Virus record (IMG/VR): IMGVR_UViG_3300025759_000019
Location: 1-39,247 of that record
Source of the DNA: a virus
Strand: one strand, 5' to 3'
Length of the DNA stretch: 39,247 nucleotides
Positions 12,572 through 21,273 of this stretch are shown piece by piece (the stretch's first letter is position 1; every line of letters begins with the position of its first letter). The notes beneath the pieces are model-generated. The model was not told where the DNA came from, made no database searches, and saw only the letters and a program-made list of their open reading frames with translations. A program made the translations under genes and the position numbers.

Positions 12572-13033
12572 ATGTTAGACGAACTTAGTAAAAGAGATTC
12601 AGAATGGCGTAAGATAGCCTTAAAGATATGTGGTAATAAATCGCTATCTGATGATATTGTTAATGACATGTATCTAAAGATGTATAAACTTCAACCAAAT
12701 GAGATTAAGACTTCTTACATAGCTTATGCCATGTATCACATTTGGATCAACATGTTGAAAGTTAAAGAGAAAACATTATTTTTAGATGATATTAATTATA
12801 TCGAAACAAACGATAACGACTACACAACACAACTAAGGTTAAGAGTTAACAACGCTCTAGAAGAGTTAGGGCTATTAGATAAGGAAATGCTATTACACAC
12901 TCACGAGAAAAGCCTTCGTAAAACTGCAAAGATGCTAGACATGAGTTATGGAAAGGTATTCTATCAAAAGAATTTAGCCTTAGAGAAACTTTTAAAAACT
13001 AACGGTATTAAAGAATGGGAAAATGAAAGATAA
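12572..13033 (+). CDS. Putative phage RNA polymerase sigma factor
   Basis: The product is 153 aa. The N-terminal half (RKIALKICGNKSLSDDIVND) resembles sigma-70 region 2, and the C-terminal half (KSLRKTAKMLDMSYGKVFYQ) is a region 4-like helix-turn-helix that would read a promoter -35 or -33 element. The overall size fits small ECF-type sigmas. It is followed within 1-14 kb by repeated promoter motifs before virion genes, so it may switch on late transcription. Assignment rests on pattern and context. Confidence 0.55.
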   Translation: MLDELSKRDSEWRKIALKICGNKSLSDDIVNDMYLKMYKLQPNEIKTSYIAYAMYHIWINMLKVKEKTLFLDDINYIETNDNDYTTQLRLRVNNALEELGLLDKEMLLHTHEKSLRKTAKMLDMSYGKVFYQKNLALEKLLKTNGIKEWENER

Positions 13034-13478
13034 AGAATATTACGAAAACTTAGACAAGCGAACTAAGGAATACAAAGAGTGGAAAGATAGCCAACCATCA
13101 GAAGAACAATTAGAAGATGCTGCTGAAAATATAACTAAAGGTTTGGGTGATATGGTAGCCTCTGTAACTAAAGCGGTAGGTATTGAACCATGCGAAGGGT
13201 GTAAGAAGAGACAAAGTAAATTAAATTTATTAGGGCATCAAGCAGAATACTTCTTTAAGAAATACAAACCAAACCCTTTTACAGATACTGATATAATACA
13301 ATGGGAAGCGTTTACTAATAGAGATAATCAAAATCTAATTATACCTGCTGACCAGAAGCTAATAGTTAGACTGCTTAGAGACATTTTAAACATGTCTGTT
13401 AAACCTTGCTCAACTTGTAGTTCGTCAGTATGGAAAAAGTATATTAACATGATAGACACAGTATATGAGCGGAATTAA
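13023..13478 (+). CDS. Hypothetical protein with two CxxC pairs
   Basis: The product is 151 aa. CEGCKKRQ (about 58-65) and CSTCSS (about 131-136) could bind zinc together or separately. The N-terminal region is charged and helical (DKRTKEYKEWKDSQPSEEQL). It overlaps the sigma-like gene by 11 bp, suggesting coexpression. A partner of the transcription apparatus is possible, but nothing shows it. Confidence 0.6.
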   Translation: MKDKEYYENLDKRTKEYKEWKDSQPSEEQLEDAAENITKGLGDMVASVTKAVGIEPCEGCKKRQSKLNLLGHQAEYFFKKYKPNPFTDTDIIQWEAFTNRDNQNLIIPADQKLIVRLLRDILNMSVKPCSTCSSSVWKKYINMIDTVYERN

Positions 13479-13584
13479 AAACAAGAAACAAACACTAATA
13501 CAACGCATTAAAGTATTAGAGAAGATGGTGAGCTATTTATATTTCAAAGATAAGCAAAGAGATGAGCCAGATGAAGAGGAGTAA
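13465..13584 (+). CDS. Small basic-to-acidic peptide (39 aa)
   Basis: ATG 13465 reads to TAA 13582-13584. MSGIKNKKQTLIQRIKVLEK forms a basic helix, and the end is acidic (DEPDEEE). It overlaps both neighbours. Unknown function; the tight overlaps argue for translation. Confidence 0.5.
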   Translation: MSGIKNKKQTLIQRIKVLEKMVSYLYFKDKQRDEPDEEE

Positions 13585-13717
13585 AGAGATTAAAGAGCTA
13601 TACGACTATCTAAAAGACTTCATGGATAGAAATAACCTAAAGACTTTAAAAGTTAATTGTACGATGTCTATAACAGGTGAAACGCTTAATATGACAGAAT
13701 CACATAACTACAATTAG
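13562..13717 (+). CDS. Small hypothetical protein (51 aa)
   Basis: ATG 13562 reads to TAG 13715-13717. MSQMKRSKEIKELYDYLKDF is a helix, followed by a short beta-like region (LKVNCTMSITGETLNM). It overlaps the previous gene by 23 bp and ends just before the promoter of the lipoprotein gene. Confidence 0.5.
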   Translation: MSQMKRSKEIKELYDYLKDFMDRNNLKTLKVNCTMSITGETLNMTESHNYN

Positions 13718-13737
13718 ATTATATAAGATTTTTTTTG

Positions 13738-13745
13738 TATATTCG
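13738..13745 (+). promoter_or_regulatory. Promoter -7 box before the lipoprotein gene
   Basis: TATATTCG is close to the Bacteroidota box TAnnTTTG and sits in TTTTGTATATTCGTTTAAAC, similar to the early promoter at 4458. The start codon is at 13769. Confidence 0.4.
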
Positions 13746-13768
13746 TTTAAACAATAAAACTAAATATT

Positions 13769-14035
13769 ATGAAAACTTTAAAATTATTACTTATTGCGTT
13801 ACTATTTGCATCTTGCTCTGCTGAGAGTATAGACGAAGATCCAGAACCTATTTTTATTGATAGATGTGGTATCGTGGAATACAAACAATTTAATACAGGT
13901 GATTCAAGCTGCTACTATAGGATAGCAGTTAAGGTTGATGAATCTTCTACTTTTTACAGATGCTTGACAGAATTAGAGTTTGGAGAAATCGAAGTAGGTG
14001 ATGAGTATTGCTATGGACAAATACAAATTAATTAA
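13769..14035 (+). CDS. Small lipoprotein
   Basis: The product is 88 aa. MKTLKLLLIALLFASC is a type II signal peptide with C16 as the lipidated cysteine (LFASC). The mature part is acidic, with four further cysteines. It would sit on the host envelope. Phage lipoproteins in such positions often block superinfection, but no evidence here decides that. It has its own promoter-like box and precedes the terminase genes. Confidence 0.65.
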   Translation: MKTLKLLLIALLFASCSAESIDEDPEPIFIDRCGIVEYKQFNTGDSSCYYRIAVKVDESSTFYRCLTELEFGEIEVGDEYCYGQIQIN

Positions 14036-14062
14036 CAAAATAGACTGATTTTTGTTATATTA
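14033..14062 (+). promoter_or_regulatory. Repeated late-promoter motif, copy 1
   Basis: TAACAAA (14033-14039), 11 bases, then TTTGTTATATTA (14051-14062). The two 7-mers TAACAAA and TTTGTTA are inverted repeats. It precedes the small terminase gene at 14093. Confidence 0.6.
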
Positions 14063-14092
14063 GTAGAATCAATTAAATGATTTATTTTGATT

Positions 14093-14371
14093 ATGTCAGA
14101 TGGAAGAAAAAATAACGGTGCTAAAAAAGGTGTGCATCAAGGTCAAGGTAGAAAGCCTAAAGCAGATGAGCTAAAACTAATAGAAGAACTATCTATATAT
14201 GATGACATTGCTAAGAAGTGTTTAGAGAATGGTATTAAGGATGGTAACTATCAGTTTTGGAATAAGTTTATGGAATACAGATATGGTAAACCTAAAGAGC
14301 GTATGGATGTAACTTCAAATGATGAAACATTAAACCTACCAATTATAAACTTTGTTAAAACAAAATCCTAA
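14093..14371 (+). CDS. terS: Terminase small subunit candidate
   Basis: The product is 92 aa from ATG 14093 (MSDGRKNNGAKKGVHQGQGR); a TTG at 14087 in frame is less likely. GRKPKADELKLIEELS and FWNKFMEYRYGKPKERMDV are typical of small terminases of Bacteroidota phages, which recognise the packaging site and load the large subunit. It overlaps the large subunit by 20 bp and follows the late-promoter motif. Confidence 0.7.
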   Translation: MSDGRKNNGAKKGVHQGQGRKPKADELKLIEELSIYDDIAKKCLENGIKDGNYQFWNKFMEYRYGKPKERMDVTSNDETLNLPIINFVKTKS

Positions 14372-15578
14372 AGAGTTAGATTTAAACGATAAATACAATA
14401 GCCTTTGGTATGCTGACTGTAGATATTTTATTATAACAGGTGGTAGGGGTTCTGGTAAGTCGTATGCAGTAACAGTTTTCTTAACCTTGCTAACAATGGC
14501 TAAAGGTTTTAGGGTGCTGTTTACTCGTTTTACAATGATTTCAGCACACCTTTCTATTATACCTGAGTTCTTAGAAAAGATTACTTTAATGGGTTTAGAT
14601 AGTTTATTCAACATAAACAAAACAGAAGTAGTTAATACATCTACAAAAAGCGATATTATATTTAGAGGTATTAAAACATCAGCAGGTAACCAGACAGCAA
14701 ACCTAAAATCTTTACAAGGCGTAAGTACATGGGTTTATGATGAGTGCGAAGAGGAACAGTCAGAAGATAGATTTGATACAATTGATTTATCTATACGTCA
14801 AAAAGGAATACACAATAGAATTATATTAATACTAAACCCAACCACAAAAGAACATTGGATATATAAACGTTTCTTTGAAGCTAAAGGTGTAGAGGGTGGA
14901 TTTAATGGTGTTAAAGATGACGTGTGCTATATTCATTCTACATACTTAGATAATAAAGAAAACCTGTCAGAAAGCTATTTAAAACAGATTGAAAACATAA
15001 GAGTTACTAACCATAAGAAGTATCAACATAAGATAATGGGTGGTTGGCTAGATAAGGCAGAGGGTGTTGTCTTTGAAAATTGGCGTTTCGGTAAGTTTAA
15101 CCCTGACGGACTACAAACATCATGTGGTATGGATTTTGGTTTTAGTGTTGATCCTGATACGATAACAGAAGTAGCAATAGATAAGAAGCATAAAAAGATA
15201 TACTTAAAAGAATTACTATATCAGAACGGACTAAAGACTGATGACCTGGTTAAGATAGTATTAGATAGAGTAGGTAGAAAGTTAGTTATAGCAGATAGTG
15301 CAGAGCCTAGACTAATAGCAGACTTAAAATCTAAGGGTGTAAACATACAAGCAGTTAAGAAAGGAACTATTGAGAGTGGTATAACTATAATGCAAGGCTA
15401 TGAATTAATAGTAGAGCCTAATAGCAGCAACATTGCTAAAGAGTTAAACAACCATGTATTTGCGGACAAGGGTTCGAAATTATACGTTGATGATTTTAAC
15501 CATGCGATAGATGGAAGCCGTTATAATATCATCTACCATTTAGACAATCCAAACAGAGGAAACTACGACCTAAGATAA
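14352..15578 (+). CDS. terL: Terminase large subunit
   Basis: The product is 408 aa. Walker A is GGRGSGKS (30-37) and Walker B is WVYDE (127-131, with D130 and E131), followed by a coupling motif in LNPTT. The nuclease half shows D261 (GMDFGFS), D315 (IADSAEP) and D387 (HAIDGS), a plausible metal-binding triad. It cuts and pumps DNA into proheads. A TAA at 14346-14348 in frame leaves TTG 14352 as the first usable start, since no ATG precedes the Walker A motif. Confidence 0.9.
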   Translation: MLKQNPKELDLNDKYNSLWYADCRYFIITGGRGSGKSYAVTVFLTLLTMAKGFRVLFTRFTMISAHLSIIPEFLEKITLMGLDSLFNINKTEVVNTSTKSDIIFRGIKTSAGNQTANLKSLQGVSTWVYDECEEEQSEDRFDTIDLSIRQKGIHNRIILILNPTTKEHWIYKRFFEAKGVEGGFNGVKDDVCYIHSTYLDNKENLSESYLKQIENIRVTNHKKYQHKIMGGWLDKAEGVVFENWRFGKFNPDGLQTSCGMDFGFSVDPDTITEVAIDKKHKKIYLKELLYQNGLKTDDLVKIVLDRVGRKLVIADSAEPRLIADLKSKGVNIQAVKKGTIESGITIMQGYELIVEPNSSNIAKELNNHVFADKGSKLYVDDFNHAIDGSRYNIIYHLDNPNRGNYDLR

Positions 15579-15580
15579 AT

Positions 15581-15610
15581 TAACAAAAACACGATAAATT
15601 TGTTATATAA
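15581..15610 (+). promoter_or_regulatory. Repeated late-promoter motif, copy 2
   Basis: TAACAAA (15581-15587), 11 bases, TTTGTTATATAA (15599-15610). TAAATTTG (15595-15602) is an exact TAnnTTTG box. The start codon of the tail chaperone follows at 15614, leaving a leader of only a few bases. Confidence 0.65.
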
Positions 15611-15613
15611 AAG

Positions 15614-16344
15614 ATGACACAAGTAAAGATAACTATACCAACAAAACTAAGTGAGATTAAGCTCAGTCAATATCAGAAATTTGCACGTACAACTAAGGAT
15701 AGCGAAGATGATAAATTTATAGCACGTCAGATAGTAGGTATCTTCTGTGACATACCTGATACTGTAGTAGGACAGATTAAAGCGAAAGACTTTGAAAGCA
15801 TCGTAACAGACATTACAAATGTCCTAAGTATAAAACCTGAGTTTAAAACTAAGTTTGTATTAGATGGTGTAAAGTATGGATTCATTCCTGACCTAGAAGA
15901 TATAACAGTAGACGAAAAGGCAGACCTTGACACATACCTATCTGATATGGATAAGATGGATAAGGCAATGGCTGTAATGTACAGACCTATAACAACACAG
16001 ACAAAGCGTGGTTATCTTATAGAGGATTACAAAGGTGAAGGTAAAAGTTTAGATGTTAGTTTAGATATTGCGTTTGGTGCTAATGTTTTTTTTTCGACTT
16101 TAATGAAAGACTTACTGAGCTTTACCCAGAACTTTATCAACGATCAAGTGGAGCACAGTCCGAAGCTATCGCAAACTTTGGAAGCAAATGGGGTTGGTAC
16201 AACAGCTTTTATCAACTCTCTGGAGCAAACATTTTCAAGTTTAAAGACGTTGGTAAACTTAGACTACATGAAGCATTAATGTTTTTAAGTTTTGAAGCAG
16301 ATAAAAACCGATTAGAGGCAGACCTAATAAAGAAAAAGAAATGA
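15614..16344 (+). CDS. Tail assembly chaperone, -1 frameshift fusion
   Basis: The zero frame runs from ATG 15614 to TAA 16277-16279 (221 aa). LSEIKLSQYQKFA, YGFIPDLEDITVDE and KAMAVMYRPIT mark a Bacteroidota phage tail chaperone. At the T9 run (16086-16094), a -1 shift gives 83 further residues (FDFNERLTELYPE, then NFGSKWGWYNSFYQL and LHEALMFLSFE), 243 aa in all, ending at TGA 16342-16344, which overlaps the next ATG. The shifted frame reads like real protein and the zero-frame tail does not. As with lambda gpG/gpGT, the long form would guide tail-tube polymerisation. A homopolymer sequencing error is the alternative. Confidence 0.7.
16086..16094 (+). promoter_or_regulatory. Slippery T9 run for -1 frameshifting
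   Basis: Zero-frame codons GTT-TTT-TTT-TCG read over nine T residues contain the heptamer T-TTT-TTT. After a -1 slip the next codons are TTC-GAC, opening an 83-codon extension. No strong downstream stem was evident by eye. Confidence 0.6.
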
Positions 16345-16811
16345 GTTATAATAGTTTAATAGAAACACTTAAAGAAACGTTTGAATCAGATGCAATGGTT
16401 AGCACAGTTGTAACAGGTGATGCTACAGAGGTTGATAACTATAAAAAGAATCTATTTCCTTTGGTACATATCGAAGTAGACAACTCACCATTTTTAGGTG
16501 TAGCAAATACATCATCAAGCCAATACAATGTTATTATAACAGTGGTAGATATTAGAGATATAAATAAGGAAGAGGATAGAGATAAGTTTTGGAAGAACGA
16601 CAATAGACATGATAACTGGAACACCACAAGGCACATACTACGAACAGCAGAGGTTAAGATGATTAAGGAAGTATATGGTGAGAATATTAATTTAGTAACC
16701 ACTACAGGTGCTGAGTTGTTATCATTTGTTCGTGAAAATACATTAGATGGTTGGCAACAGACATGGACGATAGACGTGCCAGATGAATACGTAAGAGCTT
16801 GTGATGTCTAA
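16341..16811 (+). CDS. Tail terminator-like protein
   Basis: The product is 156 aa. KKNLFPLVHIEVDNSPFL, then YNVIITVVDIRDINKEEDRD and DGWQQTWTIDVPDEY fit the tail-terminator/completion type found in flavobacterial siphophages, which caps the tail tube and joins it to the neck. The start overlaps the frameshifted stop of the chaperone (ATGA), and the end overlaps the next gene by 8 bp. Confidence 0.6.
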   Translation: MSYNSLIETLKETFESDAMVSTVVTGDATEVDNYKKNLFPLVHIEVDNSPFLGVANTSSSQYNVIITVVDIRDINKEEDRDKFWKNDNRHDNWNTTRHILRTAEVKMIKEVYGENINLVTTTGAELLSFVRENTLDGWQQTWTIDVPDEYVRACDV

Positions 16812-17346
16812 GAAAATAGAACTTAACGAAACAGAAAAAGCGTTAGAGAAGTTTCTAAAGGACGTGATTAAACAAGCACGTAAGAACTTAGAAGCTAAAG
16901 GTATTAATGCATCAGGTAGGTTATCAAGTCGATTTAGACAAAGTTATAACGTAGGTGAAAATAGTATAGAGGGTACTATCACAGGCGAGGACTATGCTAA
17001 GTTTATTGATTTGGGTGTTGCGGGTGTTAAAGGTGGTAAATCTTTAGGAGGTTTTAAATACAAATCGAAAGGAGGAAAGACAGGACTAAAAGGTATGCCA
17101 CCGCCAAAAGCATTTGATAAGTGGAATATTAGAAGAGGTAGAGCAGACAGAGATGAGCAAGGTAGATTCTTGACACGTAAACAACTTAATTTTAAAACTG
17201 CTGTAGGTGTATTCAATTACGGTATTAAGCCGACTAGATTTTTTAGTAGTGCGTTTGAAGATGAGTTTAAAAATCTACCACAAGAATTAGTAGAGGCGTA
17301 CGGATTAGACGTAGAAACATTTATGCAATTTATATTAAAAGAATAA
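16804..17346 (+). CDS. HK97 gp10-like neck/tail completion protein
   Basis: The product is 180 aa from ATG 16804. FRQSYNVGENSIEGTITGED, YAKFIDLGVAGVKGG and GIKPTRFFSSAFEDEF follow the HK97 gp10-like pattern, in which a (Y/F)-x-x-F-(I/L)-(D/E)-x-G strand precedes a loop and a PxxFF segment. It would sit at the head-tail joint. The stop overlaps the next ATG by one base. Confidence 0.65.
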   Translation: MSKKIELNETEKALEKFLKDVIKQARKNLEAKGINASGRLSSRFRQSYNVGENSIEGTITGEDYAKFIDLGVAGVKGGKSLGGFKYKSKGGKTGLKGMPPPKAFDKWNIRRGRADRDEQGRFLTRKQLNFKTAVGVFNYGIKPTRFFSSAFEDEFKNLPQELVEAYGLDVETFMQFILKE

Positions 17347-18815
17347 TGGCAGATTTTAGTAGAGCAACGATAACATTTTTAATAGACTTCGATATAGACT
17401 ATGGCTGTAAGCTATCTTATATTGATGAGAATAGTGTATTTTCTAGTCAAGAGTGGACATGGGTAGCAACACGTTCAGCATCATTTGAAGTTACAACAGG
17501 AGTCCCAACAGTAACACCTGGTCAGACAACAACAACTTTTTTTGATAGTGCTTTTGATCTTGATAATCCAGTTGGTTTTACAACTTCGAGGAATGTAAAT
17601 GCTATAGAAATTATATCACAAGTAGAAGGTTTTAATTTTGATGGGCTTAAATGTACTGATGCATCAGGAACTAGATTAGTAGAGGGTGTTGATTTTACGA
17701 TTGTATTTGATAATTACGTTGCACCTGTAGATTATTCAAATATAGAGTTCGCATTAGTTAACTCTCCACACTATGTAAACATACCTTTTAACTTTACAAC
17801 AACAACATCAGCAACTATTAACCTATACGTTTGGGATGGTGCATTAGCATCTGTTCCTGTAACCCCTTCATATACCTTAACTATACCTAGACCATCAACA
17901 AACTTTTCAGAGTTTAATGTTGATTTAGCTAAGTTAATACAAGAACAACTAAACCCAAAACCAGTAATTGATTTAGCACTCACTACACAAGTTGTAGATA
18001 GTACAAGTAATTCTGTTAAGTGGGTTTACTTCACAGCAAGTTACACAGATGCAGTAGAAAGCATATCAGATATACAGGGTACATTTGTAGCAGTAGATGG
18101 ATATGGTTATTATAACGAAGGTGTAAATCCTACAAAGCCATCAGATAATATTTTAACATTAGCATCTATACGAAAGGTAAGCAGAGATGGTTTTATATTG
18201 TTTCCATTTATTAATAACGGTGTTATAACGTCTATTGATATTGATAGTGCTACAGAGATAAATGCAACAGAAGTTATCACAGGAACAGATAACAGTACTG
18301 ACATGGTTCAGTATTTAGAGGTTGATGTATCAGCATCATTAGTAGATGAGTATATTACAATTACAACACTACCGGCAGGTGACGTTATCACATACGAGGT
18401 TGTGGATGAATGTAGATATGATCCTAAGCAAATAGTGTTTAAAAATAAATACGGTGTGTATGATTGCTTAACAGTATTTAAGAAGTCTAATGTATCAACC
18501 AATGTGAACAGCAGTAATTTTATTAACAATTATATTAGTGGTGGCACATACGATACAACGAAGCACCAGAACCAAAAGATAAACATAACAGCGACAAAAA
18601 GCATAAAAGTTAATAGTGGATATATTAGCGAGGTCGAGAATACATTGTACGAGCAGATGTTGTATAGTGATACGGTATATTTTTATGAGGGTGGTGCGTT
18701 AGTACCTATCAATGTGAAGTCTAGTAGTTTAGAGTTTAAGACTAGAGTTAACGATAAGTTAGTTAATTATGAATTAGAATTAGAGTATGCATACAATACA
18801 ATTCAGAACGTATAA
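17346..18815 (+). CDS. Virion tail protein (489 aa)
   Basis: Long beta-rich, threonine/asparagine-rich product (TVTPGQTTTTFFDSAFDL). The C-terminal third, with ECRYDPKQIVFKNKYGVYDC and a late EFKTRVNDKLVNYELELEYA, is familiar from structural proteins of flavobacterial siphophages. Its exact place in the tail is not clear. The gene ends before a terminator at 18818. Confidence 0.6.
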   Translation: MADFSRATITFLIDFDIDYGCKLSYIDENSVFSSQEWTWVATRSASFEVTTGVPTVTPGQTTTTFFDSAFDLDNPVGFTTSRNVNAIEIISQVEGFNFDGLKCTDASGTRLVEGVDFTIVFDNYVAPVDYSNIEFALVNSPHYVNIPFNFTTTTSATINLYVWDGALASVPVTPSYTLTIPRPSTNFSEFNVDLAKLIQEQLNPKPVIDLALTTQVVDSTSNSVKWVYFTASYTDAVESISDIQGTFVAVDGYGYYNEGVNPTKPSDNILTLASIRKVSRDGFILFPFINNGVITSIDIDSATEINATEVITGTDNSTDMVQYLEVDVSASLVDEYITITTLPAGDVITYEVVDECRYDPKQIVFKNKYGVYDCLTVFKKSNVSTNVNSSNFINNYISGGTYDTTKHQNQKINITATKSIKVNSGYISEVENTLYEQMLYSDTVYFYEGGALVPINVKSSSLEFKTRVNDKLVNYELELEYAYNTIQNV

Positions 18816-18817
18816 AA

Positions 18818-18844
18818 AAAGCCCTACTGCGTATGTAAGGCTTT
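18818..18844 (+). terminator. Rho-independent-like terminator after 18815
   Basis: AAAGCCCTAC (18818-18827) pairs with GTAAGGCTTT (18835-18844), 10 positions with one mismatch and a 7-nt loop. The T tract is weak (CTTTAATTAA). A poly-A run precedes it. Confidence 0.55.
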
Positions 18845-18877
18845 AATTAACTAAAACAATTATGAAAACTAACTCTA

Positions 18878-18907
18878 TAACAAAGATAACATTATTTTAA
18901 ATATAAG
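18878..18907 (+). promoter_or_regulatory. Degenerate copy of the late-promoter motif
   Basis: TAACAAA (18878-18884), 11 bases, TTTAAATATAAG (18896-18907). Spacing matches the other copies, while TTTGTTATATAA is changed at three positions. It lies between a terminator and the start at 18916. Confidence 0.4.
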
Positions 18908-18915
18908 CAACTAAT

Positions 18916-21273
18916 TTGATAGTAAATGTTTACATAGAAGGACAAAGATTAGATTTATTTGAAGATGAGACTATAAGCATCACTCAAGGGGTTCAAGATG
19001 TAAAAGATATATCTAAATTGTTTGCTGATTTCTCACAGTCTTTTAGCGTTCCTGCATCTAGGAATAATAATATTTTGTTTAAGAATTACTATAACCAGGA
19101 CATAGATAATGGATTTGATGCAAGAACGAGAAAGCAAAGCAATATCACAATTAACACATTACCATTTAAAACTGGAAAGATACAGTTAAACGGTGTTAAG
19201 ATTGAAGATAACGCACCTGTATCATACAAGATTACTTTCTTTGGTGATGCTATAAAGGTTAAAGATTTAATTGGTGATGATAAGTTGCGTGATTTAGCAT
19301 GGTTGTCTAACTTCGATCATGAGTATTCAGATGTAATAGTTAAACAAGGTTTAATAAATGGTTTAGATTTCACTGTAGATGGTACGCTATATGAGAAGGC
19401 TATAATATACCCTTTGATTAGTTACGGTACACAATACTTTTACAGTTCAGATACTAGTGTTGATACATTAGGTGATGCAGTTAATATCGCTTATGATTTT
19501 GGTCGTAATAGCGGTGTAAGTTTTAGCGATTTAAAACCTGCTATTAAGTTAAGTATTATCATTGAGGCAATAGAACAAAAGTATGGTTTTAACTTTGTTG
19601 GTGGGTTCTTTGATTCACAACTATTTAAGGACATCTATGTAAATCTAAATAATAGTACAGATTCATTAGCTAACGGTATTGTAGTAGTTGAAGAAGTTAC
19701 AATACCAACACCAGTAGAAACAACTGTATCAGATGATATTGTTAGATATTTTGCTAATGTTTATCCTGATGACCCAACTATAGGTTATAAGATTAGAATC
19801 ACTATGAATGGTGTTGTAAAGCACGAAAGCAGTAATTATTTATTTGGCGATCAACAAAAGAATGGAACTATAAATGAACCTACAGGAGAGGCGATATGTA
19901 AATTTGAAGTAATAACAGAGGAAAATTTTACTTTTGATGCAAGAAGTAGATGTGATTATTTAGTAGGTTCTGCTGTAACCTTATTATATGAACAAAACTT
20001 CACTAATGTCACTATAGATTTACAATCAATTATAACAAACCTGATAAAAGATATTAAAACGTATAAGTTCTTAACATCTATGTTTAAGACCTTTAATTTA
20101 ATAGTTACACAATCAGGCGAAGATATACAGATAGAAGATTTGCAAACGTGGTATGCATCAGGTGCTATTATAGATGTCACTCAATACATAGATACTAAAA
20201 CAAAACAAGTAGATAAGGGTGTTATATTTAACGAGATAGATTTTAAGTTTGAAGAAAGCGAACAGATATTAGCAGACGAATTTAACCAGACTAATAATAG
20301 AATCTATGGGAATGAAGAGTTAACACTATACACCGATGAGACACAAGACGAAAAGTTAGACGGCACAACGTTAGATATAGAATCTATATTTGAAAATCCT
20401 ATTTTTGAAAGGCTTAGTGATTTAGATACTAATAGCCAAACTACTATACAATATTGTCCTTATTTTGACAGAGATTTAAAAAGCATTAGTGGTGAGCCTT
20501 TTATGTTATACGGACTATTAACAAGTGTGGCTGCAAATCCTATAGGCTTTAAAGGTTCTGGTACTGCTTATGACCCTATAAGTACGTCTATAATTATGCC
20601 AAGCCATACACGTATAATAGATGCAGAAAGTTTCGGTTTAAATTTTAGTGCTGAGTTTAATGAGTACACAAGTAATCTAAACGAAGATACAATATACAGT
20701 AGATTCTATGAAGATTATATAAGCGATATATTTAGTAATAAGAGACGTTTATATACCTATAAAGGCATATTACCATTGAGTATCTTAAACAGCCTTAAAT
20801 TAAACGATAGGTTGGTTATAGGCAACACTAGATACATCATAAATAAACTAACATCTAACCTAACAAAAAGAGAAGATAGTTTTGAGTTAATCAATGATAT
20901 TTATGATGCACCATTAGCATCTGATTTAGTTAACACATCTTTGTTTAGACCATCAAGCGCACGTTATTCTTATTTAGCAATAACAGATTCAACGCAGTAC
21001 ATAGGTATTAAAGATGCGGTAATAGAATTAGTAGATTATGGTGATGGTATAAGTTGGGCAACAATAACACCACCAAGTAAAACGCCATCAGTTATATCTA
21101 CTATAACATTTTCATTAGATGCTAATCTTACACCATCAGATAGAGTTGTAGGTATTAGGGTTTTAGATGGTATCAACAATCCTATATTTATAATAGTACA
21201 AGAAACAAAATTATACATACCAAGTTTAATATTTTCAGATTTTAGAAACAGTCAATACATCCCAATATTATGA
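18916..21273 (+). CDS. Large tail/baseplate protein (785 aa)
   Basis: TTG 18916 is the only start fitting the conserved opening (IVNVYIEGQRLDLFEDETIS, then DISKLFADFSQSFSVPASRN). That N-terminal region, with LPFKTGKIQLNGVKI and ITFFGDAIKVKDLIGDD, is typical of a large tail or baseplate protein in Bacteroidota siphophages. The middle and C-terminal parts are beta-rich. It probably forms the distal tail. The stop overlaps the next ATG by 4 bp. Confidence 0.6.
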   Translation: MIVNVYIEGQRLDLFEDETISITQGVQDVKDISKLFADFSQSFSVPASRNNNILFKNYYNQDIDNGFDARTRKQSNITINTLPFKTGKIQLNGVKIEDNAPVSYKITFFGDAIKVKDLIGDDKLRDLAWLSNFDHEYSDVIVKQGLINGLDFTVDGTLYEKAIIYPLISYGTQYFYSSDTSVDTLGDAVNIAYDFGRNSGVSFSDLKPAIKLSIIIEAIEQKYGFNFVGGFFDSQLFKDIYVNLNNSTDSLANGIVVVEEVTIPTPVETTVSDDIVRYFANVYPDDPTIGYKIRITMNGVVKHESSNYLFGDQQKNGTINEPTGEAICKFEVITEENFTFDARSRCDYLVGSAVTLLYEQNFTNVTIDLQSIITNLIKDIKTYKFLTSMFKTFNLIVTQSGEDIQIEDLQTWYASGAIIDVTQYIDTKTKQVDKGVIFNEIDFKFEESEQILADEFNQTNNRIYGNEELTLYTDETQDEKLDGTTLDIESIFENPIFERLSDLDTNSQTTIQYCPYFDRDLKSISGEPFMLYGLLTSVAANPIGFKGSGTAYDPISTSIIMPSHTRIIDAESFGLNFSAEFNEYTSNLNEDTIYSRFYEDYISDIFSNKRRLYTYKGILPLSILNSLKLNDRLVIGNTRYIINKLTSNLTKREDSFELINDIYDAPLASDLVNTSLFRPSSARYSYLAITDSTQYIGIKDAVIELVDYGDGISWATITPPSKTPSVISTITFSLDANLTPSDRVVGIRVLDGINNPIFIIVQETKLYIPSLIFSDFRNSQYIPIL

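Noticed and set aside
4429-14035. Diversity-generating retroelement or CRISPR array as the source of repeats
   Set aside because: No reverse transcriptase, no template/variable repeat pair, and no regularly spaced direct repeats; the repeats are inverted and tied to gene ends.
16094-16279. Zero-frame tail of the chaperone as the main product
   Set aside because: It leaves a 61-bp gap to the next gene and looks like out-of-frame sequence, while the -1 frame is protein-like and abuts the next start. It may still exist as the short form.
18865-18900. 12-codon ORF before the 785-aa tail gene
   Set aside because: Too short and overlapping a promoter-like motif and terminator; no sign of a protein.
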